64,000 bases of DNA. It comes from Garcia nutans (Eukaryota; Streptophyta; Magnoliopsida; Malpighiales; Euphorbiaceae). Location of the stretch: the NCBI GenBank assembly GCA_947685225.1, contig CANTUV010000037.1:26183001-26247000 (forward strand), written 5' to 3'. Below are positions 57,133 to 64,000 of this stretch, piece by piece. Position numbers and translations under genes: made by a program. Numbering within the stretch: the stretch's first letter is position 1; each line of letters opens with the position of its first letter. Below the pieces are notes generated by a model. That model did not search any database. It saw only the letters and a list, made by a program, of their open reading frames with translations, and was not told the DNA's origin.

Positions 57133-57700
57133 CAGTCCAGAACTTACCTCGGGTTTATAACCCAAATTATTCTTAAGTCCAGAACTTACCTTGGGTCCAA
57201 AACCCAAATTATTTTTTAAGTCCAAAACTTATCCCGGGTCTAGAACCCAAATTATTTTTAAAGTCCAGAACTTACCTCGGGTCCATAACCCAAATTATTT
57301 TTAAGTCTAAAACTTACCTCGGGTCCAGAATCTAAATTATTTTTTAAGTCCAAAACTTATCCGGGGTCCAGAACCCAAATTATTTTTAAAGTCTAGAACT
57401 TACCTCGGGTCTAGAACTCAAATTATTTTTAAGTCCAGAACTTATCCCGGGTCTAGAACCCAAATTATTTTTAAAGTTCAGAACTTATCTCTAGTCAAGA
57501 ACCCAAATTATTTTTAAGTCAAGAACTTATCTCAAGTCCATAACCTAAATTAATTTTAAGTCCAAAATTTATCCCGAGTCCAGAACCCAAATTATCTTTA
57601 AGTCCAGAACTTACCTCGGGGCCAGAATCCAAATCCAAAACTCACCTCGGGTCTAGAACCCAAATTATTTTTTAGTCCAAAACTCAAACCAACCTTGGTT
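57133..57700. repeat. ~45-bp tandem array before element A 3' LTR
   Basis: About twelve units of AAGTCCAGAACTTACCTCGG + GTCCAGAACCCAAATTATTT with 5-15% differences between units. It occupies the same place, next to the polypurine tract, as the ~67-bp array of element D and shares its GGTTCTGGACCC word, but with a different period. Confidence 0.9.
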
Positions 57701-57778
57701 ACAGAGTCCAGTTTGGCTTTAAATCCAGTCAAAAATCACATTGCTTTTCCCTCTCTTTTGCTATAGTCTCAGATCGCT

Positions 57779-57794
57779 CAAGCAGGGGGCAAAC
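57779..57794 (+). other. Element A polypurine tract
   Basis: CAAGCAGGGGGCAAAC directly precedes the 3' LTR start TGTATACCC. Confidence 0.8.
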
Positions 57795-59789
57795 TGTATA
57801 CCCTTAATTTTTGACCCATTCCAATCCGATATTTTTAAATAGTCCAAAATAATTTTTATGATATTTTAATTAAATAATATTTATTAATTTTTTTATATTT
57901 ATTTTTAATAAAAATAAAAAATAAAAAAGATAAAAACATATAAATAAATAAAAATAGGCGACGAAAGAATCGGCGACGAAAATCGTTGGTGACGAATTGG
58001 CTTGGGCCAATTCGTCGTAGGAAAAACTTGCGGTGAATTGGCCACAAACCAATTCACCGCAAGTTTTACTTGCGGCAAATTGGCCTGTGGCCCGCGCCCA
58101 GCCCGCAACGCCCCGCAGAAAATTTTTCGCCAATGCAGTTTCGCATGCCAGTAGCCCTGTCCGCACGCAGTTTTTTCAAAATCCTATTTTACTTGGTTTT
58201 TTATTTTATTTCCTAAACAGTTTTTATTTCCTTAACCAATTAGTATTAGATTTTTATTTTTTTCTTATAAATACCACATTAAAACACACAGAAAGAGACT
58301 TTTTTTAAAAAAAAAAAAGGAGATCGAACTTTTGAGACTATTCAAGAATTATTCAGACTTTTTCAGAATAGAATGAGAACCTTGGACTTAAAGGAGGAAG
58401 AGGCGGTCAGCAAGCAAGAAATGATCCATCAAAGGCAGTCCAACACTGTCTTTATTGTTGTTCAACCAGAATTCAAAATTGTGGTGGAACCAACATTGGA
58501 GGTTTGAATTTCTACTGATTTATTTATGTTTACAGTAGCTTCATCATTCAAATTGATCAATTGTTTAAACATACAATAGATGATATTTTTGTTATTTGAT
58601 TAATTATTCTGCTTACCATCTAAACTCTATTTGAAACTCTAAAAATTATTTTTTAAAACCCTAATACCTTAATACCCGTAAAACTAATTTTTGAAATCTA
58701 AAACCTTAATTACACTTTTCTAAAACCACAAAACAATAATCTGTTTTCTTAAAACCCTAACCAAATCTATTTTTTTGAGATTCACAGTAGCATATTCTTT
58801 CCAAACACCTAATATAAAATCCTATCTTCATGATCTTCAATCTTATTTACTTAAACCCTAAGCCTTAATATTATTTTCACAAAACTTTCGAAACCATAAA
58901 TTCAAAACCTCCATTCTTTAGATTCAAAGCCTAATTTATTTAAATCTAATCTTTAATTCAAATATCCAGTAGCCATATTATTTCTTTTATATTAAATGTT
59001 TCTCAATTAATTAATCTAGTATATACAAAACTCTAATAGTTAAACATAAAACCCAAGAAACCCTAATTGATGCATACACCCTAAATTTATATGCTTACTA
59101 GTTTATTTAAATTGGATGAATGTTTATTATATATTTTGATTAATGTTTCATGTCTTTGATGAATGATTTATTTATGATGAACATTTGTTTACTTTTATTG
59201 ATTTGCTTTGTTTTCAAAACATTGTGAGAGGTATGTTTCCATTTTTTGGGTACCTCATATTGTGAGCATCATGTAATTTAATTTATTTGAAAGTTTTTGG
59301 ATCAATGTAAAGGACACGTTTCCGCTTTTCAGTGGGTGTCCTATCTAGTTTTAGATATTAGATGATGTAAGGACATGTTTCCATCCTCGGATGGGTGTCC
59401 ATTTATTTGTTTTGTCTGGATATTGCTTTGATTTTAATATAATGATGCTTTATTTTAATTATCGCATGTGGCATGGATAATATTGTCATATTTAAGAATT
59501 TTATAATATTAAGACCTACAAAGGAGGCCGGTTCTAATGAACCGGGTGTTGTGGGAGTGCTGGGCCGTTTCTCACATCCCCACACGTACCCAACTTTTCG
59601 AACCCATTAGGGGGTTGGAGATTCCTTAGGAATCGAGACATCCACCCCTTTCTTTTTCTCGATCCATCCGGGTGGCGACTCCATTTTTTCTGGGCTTAGG
59701 CCCGTGTTCTCTAAGGCCATGAGCCTAAACATTGCCAAAGTTGCAAGAACCATTCCACCCGGGAGTGGGGGCAAAAATCTCCGCTCACA
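57795..59789 (+). repeat. Element A 3' LTR
   Basis: 1995 bp, same organisation as 29866-31863, with visible divergence (several percent by eye) and small indels near its start. The TTATAAATACC box is at 58266-58276. The GC-rich inverted-repeat patch is at 57955-58170 and AAACCCTAA-type motifs at 58630-59075. It ends GCTCACA before the TSD. Confidence 0.9.
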
Positions 59790-59794
59790 GTGTC

Positions 59795-61578
59795 CCTCAC
59801 CTAAGGCATAAGGCATGAATCACTTACATGACACAGCCAGGTCAATTCAGCTTGGTTGTGTTCCTCAGGAAAATTTAGCAGAGACAGACATAAGCAAGCA
59901 ACACGGCCAAGCCACTGGCAGTGTCATATGACACGGCCAAGGCCTTGGCCATTTCTCACCAAAGGAATAAAATAAAGAAGAAGCAAGGAGGATATACGGA
60001 GGTGAACACACTCAAGAGACATGACAAAGCCATTGGCTATGTCACTTGACATGGCCAAGGTCTTGGCCGTGTCCCATCTAAAGAGTAAAGCAAAGATAGA
60101 GACTGTAGAGAATACACTCAAGAGACACGGCCAAGCCATAGGCCGTGTCTCACTTGGAAAAGGAAGAAGATATTGAGGTAGCTATGGACACAACCACATG
60201 GCTTGGCCGTGTCTATAAGAAAATGAGTGACACGGCCAAGTCACTCATGACTTGGCCGTGCCTTATGAGAACTATTTCAAATTTTTTACATGAGATGGGA
60301 GACAAAGTGGGGAACAACAAGTGCTATCTTTTAAAAAGAAATAATAAAAGAAGAAAAAGATTTGCTAATTCTTGGGATGAAGATTTAAATAATGAAAAAA
60401 GAGGGAGACAAAGTGGAGTGTGCGAGTTGGCAAGACATATTTTGTGACTTAAGAAATTAAAAAGAATGGAAAGAGGAGATAAGTATACATGTTAGAGGCT
60501 CCATTGAGGGGATCTAGTTCCTTGGAGTTCATCTTCTTATTCTTGGTCTTGAGAGAGACCATGAACATCACCTTCATCTTCACCTTCTATTTCTTCCATA
60601 GACAAGACTCTTAACATTTTTAGGGATAAATTGGGTGAGCAAGCTCTTGTGAAAGTTAGGGTTTGAAGAAAGCTTGATTGAGGAGTTGTGGGCTTGAGAG
60701 AGTTACCATTCCATCTTTCAAGAGGAGAGCCATTGATTGAAGAAGGCTTGTTAGTTCTTCATCATATTCAAAGTGGAGGTAGGAGGAAGACTAGAAGTTC
60801 AACTCTTAGTATCTTCAAAGCAGTTTTTATATTCTCTCTTTTAATTCATTTCTAGATTATTGTTATTTGTTAAGAAAACTAATATTTCAATGGACAATTA
60901 TGATTTGATTTATATTGAGATGAATATTTGTTTTAAATTGATGATGATGAGCTAAATTACTCATGCCTAGGGTTTGTAGTAGATTTGATTGAATGACTTG
61001 ATTTGATATTTTCATTAATATACCTTGTTATTAGTTGATTGTATTGGATTGAATATTAGGTTGATAGATTAGCTACCTATTGATCTCTAGATATTAAATG
61101 AAAGACCGAGAGGTGAAATTTGAAATTGGAACTATGCATTCAACTACCCTAAGAATGAATTAGAAATATAAGTTATAGTATTAATTTGCAATTTGAAAAC
61201 AATTGGTTGTTGTTAATTCATGAATGTGAAAACTAATGAATTGGTAATTACTAATTGAACTCAAGGAATAAATTAAAATACAAGGTTATATTAATGGATA
61301 ATTTGAGGATTAAGCTTTGATCAAATTGACCTACAACCCTAGGCACCATTTTAAGAATTTGAATTAATCTTGTACAAACATTATACACATTACTTTTAAA
61401 TTTAAATTGTTTTTCACCATTCCAACATATCACACTCTTGCTTTTAAATTTACTTATCAATCAAACTATTGCAAAATAATTCCTTCCTTGTGAGACGACC
61501 TTAGGGTGATCACTGTTGCCACAATTACCTCGTATACTTGCAAGTGTCAATTGTAGTAGTAATTAATTGAGCGTAATA
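59795..61578 (+). mobile_element. Element E (Athila-like) 5' LTR, right piece
   Basis: It continues the LTR interrupted by element A at 29860. The first 470 bases (59830-60265) are packed with GACACGGCCAAG/GGCCGTGTC words. The end (61480-61578) has TTGTGAGACGACCTTAGGG, TACCTCGTATACTTGCAAGT and GCGTAATA, the typical end of Athila-group LTRs just before the PBS. No protein-coding frame in it is credible. Confidence 0.72.
59830..60265. repeat. ACACGGCCAAG...CTTGGCCGTGT palindromic repeats in element E LTR
   Basis: At least ten copies of ACACGGCCAAG or its complement CTTGGCCGTGT occur in both orientations, spaced about 30-60 bases, so neighbouring copies can pair into hairpins. The left-hand piece at 29829-29865 belongs to the same array, into which element A inserted. 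Confidence 0.8.
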
Positions 61579-61584
61579 AGTTTT

Positions 61585-61602
61585 TGGCACCATTGTCAGG
61601 GA
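61585..61602 (+). other. Element E primer-binding site (decayed tRNA-Asp type)
   Basis: TGGCACCATTGTCAGGGA follows the LTR. The Athila-group site is TGGCGCCGTTGCCGGGGA, complementary to tRNA-Asp. The four differences are all G-to-A or C-to-T transitions. Confidence 0.75.
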
Positions 61603-61695
61603 AGGCAATTGTTGTTAGTAGTTTGATTATTTTATTTTTATTGTTTAATTGTTTAAAGTGTTTCTTTTTGAATTAATAGGTGTTTATTGTAAGAA

Positions 61696-62400
61696 TGCAG
61701 TTTTCAAGGCACGTGAGAGTTTATAATATGAATGCTAATTCTGAAATGGCATGGCATTTAGCATAATTAATAAATCAACTTAAGATACTAAATGCAAGAG
61801 GAAGAGCACCTATGCCTAGTCAAGAAGTATGTCCAACATGTGGCATTACAGGACATAGTGCAAACATGTGTTTATTTGATTTTAAACAATACCAAGAGAG
61901 GCAAGCGGAAGAATATGCCTTTGAAAGTTTCCAGCCAAGGGGTAGAAATGACCCATATTGCAATCCTTATAATCCAAGTTGGAGAAACTGCCCAAATTTT
62001 TCTTCGAAAAATCAGCAGCAAATTTCACCACAATAATTTTTTCAACCTTATCAAAGAAGTTCTTACTTTCAAGGACAATTTTCAAATCAAAATCAACTTA
62101 AGAAGCCCACATTGGAAGATAATTTGAATGTCTTTATTCAAATTAGCACACAAAATCAAGATCAATTAAAGAAACCCATGGTGGAAGATAATTTGAATGC
62201 TTTCATTCAAATTAGCACTCAAAATCAGGAAGGGAGTAATAAGAGGTTTGATTCTTTGGAGGTATCATTGAAGAAGGTGGAAACTCAAGTTGGGCAACTG
62301 GTAAATCAACTCCAAGCACACCAAAAAGTGGAATCTCCTAGCCAATTAGAGCAAGCCAATGCAATCACAATTTTGATGCAGTTTTCAGGTAATACATAAC
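61696..62400 (+). pseudogene. Athila-like gag remnant of element E
   Basis: An ATG at 61696 opens a frame that stops at a TAA after WHLA (about 61766). Coding then continues at 61812-62036 and 62100-62399. CPTCGITGHSANMC is an exact CX2CX4HX4C zinc knuckle. RNDPYCNPYNPSWRNCPNF is the Athila motif following the knuckle. KKVETQVGQLVNQLQAH is the helical segment that normally precedes protease. A 69-bp in-frame tandem duplication (62097-62234) repeats the EDNLN-FIQISTQNQ segment. The large N-terminal gag core is missing, so this is an internally deleted gag. Confidence 0.78.
62097..62234. repeat. 69-bp in-frame tandem duplication in element E gag
   Basis: Two copies starting CTTAAGAAGCCC (62097) and TTAAAGAAACCC (62166). 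Each encodes KKP-EDNLN-FIQISTQNQ with few differences. The length is a multiple of three, so it need not have broken the frame. Confidence 0.8.
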
Positions 62401-63141
62401 AAAGATTGTGGTTCCTTTGATGTAGGTACTAATCAAGAAGAAAATGGAAAGGAGATACAACACAACATAGAGGAACCAAGTCAATTAAAGGAGGAGGAGA
62501 ATTTTGAAGCATCAACCTCACCAAATTTGCATGAGCCTCTGAATCCTTTTATGCCACCAATTCTATTCCCAAGTAGATTGAAGGATGAGAAGTAAGGTAA
62601 GCAACTTTCTGAAATCTATGACATGCCCTACTAAGAAGATAGTGAAGATAAGTTTGAGATGGCCATGACCTTGGAAGTAGAACCTGAAATTTCCAATTTA
62701 GAAATTGAGGAGTGCAGGTTAATCTTAAATGATGAGTTTGTTGAGAGGGGACTTCATATGGTTAAAGTGGATGAAAAAGAGATTCAACCAAACTTGGTCA
62801 AACTTAAAAAGACCCCAAAACTTTTTAAATATGCTTTGACTGGGGAAAACAGTATGCAACTAATGATTATCTCTTCCACTCTCGGTGGTGAGGAAGAATA
62901 AAAAATGGATATAACCGTGATACAGACTAAAAAAGGTTTTTACCAATTTTCTATAGCATTGGAGGATCACCCTAAGACAACCTTCACATGTTTTCTTTGG
63001 ACATTTGCTCTTCAAAGGTCTCTATTTAGGCTTTGCAATACACTAAGTACCTTTCGATGTTGCATGCTATTCATCTTTTCAAACATGGGTGACAAATTCA
63101 TTAAGGATGGAAGGAGCACTTCATATCGCATATGGGAATGA
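62401..63141 (+). pseudogene. Protease/RT remnants of element E
   Basis: 62659-62901 has IQPNLVKLKKTPKLFKYAL + TGENSMQLMIISS, the segment that leads into RT in Athila elements. 62905-63090 has FYQFSIALEDHPKTTFTCFL, LFRLCNTLSTFRCCM and FIFSNMGDKFI, corresponding to RT motifs (QI-IAPEDQ-KTTFTCP, FGLCNAPATFQRCM, IFSD). About a dozen conserved residues are altered, and the catalytic YxDD box, RNase H and integrase are absent. A large deletion removed the rest of pol, as the sequence passes directly into a 3' non-coding part near 63140. Confidence 0.75.
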
Positions 63142-64000
63142 TGGAAATTAGGTTTCATCTGAACTCTTCTATTTTAATTTATGCATGCTTACATTGGGGA
63201 CAATATGAATCTTTAAGTGTGGGGTGCAGTTTTTACTTTTAACTTATCTTTGTTTAATAGTTAATGTTTTTCTTTGAATAAATAAATTTTGAAAAGTTCA
63301 ATTGTTATAAGATTGTTGATAGATGACCTTTGAATTTTTGAAGCATGAATTTGAGAATTGATTAGAATTGGTATTTATTGTCAATTTTGATGGTTATTCT
63401 TTGCATCATCATTAAAATAGTGAGGAATTGAGCCTATTAAGTTGGATATCAACTTATTATTCTTTATTGTGTGTAAACATTTTTTATTGATGAATTGCTA
63501 GAACTTGCTTTGACATACAATTTGAGACTACATAAATATTTCAATTAGGCATCAATATGATTAAGGCAATTAGGTGAACCCATTTTGGCTTAAAAAGACC
63601 AACCTTATATCCGATCTTAGTAAGCCAAATTTGAGCTTATTTCATTTTTCCTTTTCTTTCTTTTTCACAAAACTATTAGCTTGAACCTTTTTGTTTTAAC
63701 TATTACCCTTTCATTAGGTCAAGAGCATTTTAAGAGCATTTATGATTGAGTGTTGTTATAAATAAAGTGTGAGATTAAATTTAGTGGGTTTAAAATTGCA
63801 AAGTATTGTATTCTTTAGTTGCAAACCCCATTTTGATTTTAAAAAAATAAAATAAAAAATAAAAAAATAAAATAAAAAAAGAGAGAAGTTGTTTTTTTTT
63901 CGTAGGGTTGAAATAAGTTTGGGTATGATCATTGCAAAATTTAATAGGTGAGTTCTCTTGAAAAGCTCTTTAATGTCAAGTAGTGGGAGAGTGGAAGATG
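63142..64000 (+). other. 3' non-coding region of element E
   Basis: CATTGGGGACAATATGAATC followed by TTTAAGTGTGGGGTG (about 63193-63230) is the polypurine-like motif that marks the region after pol in Athila elements. Beyond it the sequence is AT-rich without coding potential up to the window end. I cannot identify the start of a 3' LTR. Confidence 0.5.

Larger units (their letters stand above)
29866..59789 (+). mobile_element. Element A: TAT-lineage Ty3/gypsy retrotransposon with two nested insertions
   Basis: The LTRs at 29866-31863 and 57795-59789 start TGTATACCCTTAATTTT, end GCTCACA, and are flanked by an exact 5-bp TSD GTGTC (29861-29865, 59790-59794). A tRNA-Arg-like PBS follows the 5' LTR, and a polypurine tract precedes the 3' LTR. 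Between them lie gag, protease, RT, RNase H, a second archaeal-type RNase H and integrase, all riddled with stops. After pol come minisatellites, two antisense genes and a long tandem array. Solo LTR J (34622-37121) and element D (42280-52994) are later insertions; without them the element is about 16.7 kb. The double RNase H, tRNA-Arg PBS, repeats after pol and antisense ORF are traits known from the TAT/Ogre/Retand group. It is not autonomous now. Confidence 0.9.

Noticed and set aside
57133..57700. CRISPR-like regular repeats
   Set aside because: Units are contiguous, imperfect and without unique spacers, in a plant retrotransposon; it is a minisatellite.
60145..60447. 100-codon plus-strand open frame in element E LTR
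   Set aside because: Overlaps the palindromic array, no domain, no support beyond chance.

Overview
The window looks like nuclear DNA of a flowering plant, probably a dicot, from a repeat-rich region with high AT content. I find no host single-copy gene, rRNA or tRNA. Nearly everything that can be assigned is transposable element sequence, and most of it can be read as a stack of nested insertions by target-site duplications (TSDs). I could not name the species from the sequence.

Layout. 781-3123 is a solo LTR of a Ty3/gypsy TAT-type family, here called family A. 3850-6343 is a decayed CACTA (En/Spm) DNA transposon that keeps its right terminus. 6660-7341 is a minus-strand TAT-like integrase fragment. 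7362-19856 is a solo LTR (family F, TSD GTCCA) split by a complete chromovirus, element B (9364-18895, minus strand, TSD ACCAA). Element B encodes gag, protease, RT, RNase H, integrase and a chromodomain, but carries one frameshift and four stops. 19999-22797 is a second family F LTR, inverted relative to the first. 22798-28388 holds a decayed LTR-like stretch split by solo LTR G (24534-26276, TSD AAGAT) and followed by a truncated family F LTR. 28655-29700 is a diverged A-like LTR remnant.

The right half is dominated by element A (29866-59789, plus strand, TSD GTGTC). It is a TAT-lineage Ty3/gypsy element with a tRNA-Arg-type primer-binding site, a degenerate gag-pol and a second, archaeal-type RNase H. 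Downstream of pol it carries two antisense genes: an intron-containing plant-mobile-domain (PMD) gene with its own TATA box, and a DUF7745-like ORF. Element A was later interrupted by solo LTR J (34622-37121) and by element D (42280-52994, minus strand, TSD AGTAG). Element D is a gag-only member of family A with no pol and with four kinds of tandem array. Element A itself sits in the 5' LTR of an older, internally deleted Athila-like element E, whose tRNA-Asp-type PBS, gag zinc knuckle and RT remnant run from 61585 to about 63140.

How the parts relate. Family A (A, D and the solo LTR at 781) shares LTR ends, PBS and gag; D would need enzymes from a pol-bearing relative. Insertion order from nesting: E before A, A before J and D; F before B. 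By eye the two B LTRs differ by about 1-2%, clearly less than the two A LTRs, so B is the youngest complete element. The most unusual content is the antisense PMD gene, the gag-only element, and the GC-rich palindromic arrays and conserved hairpin that recur in LTRs of different families.
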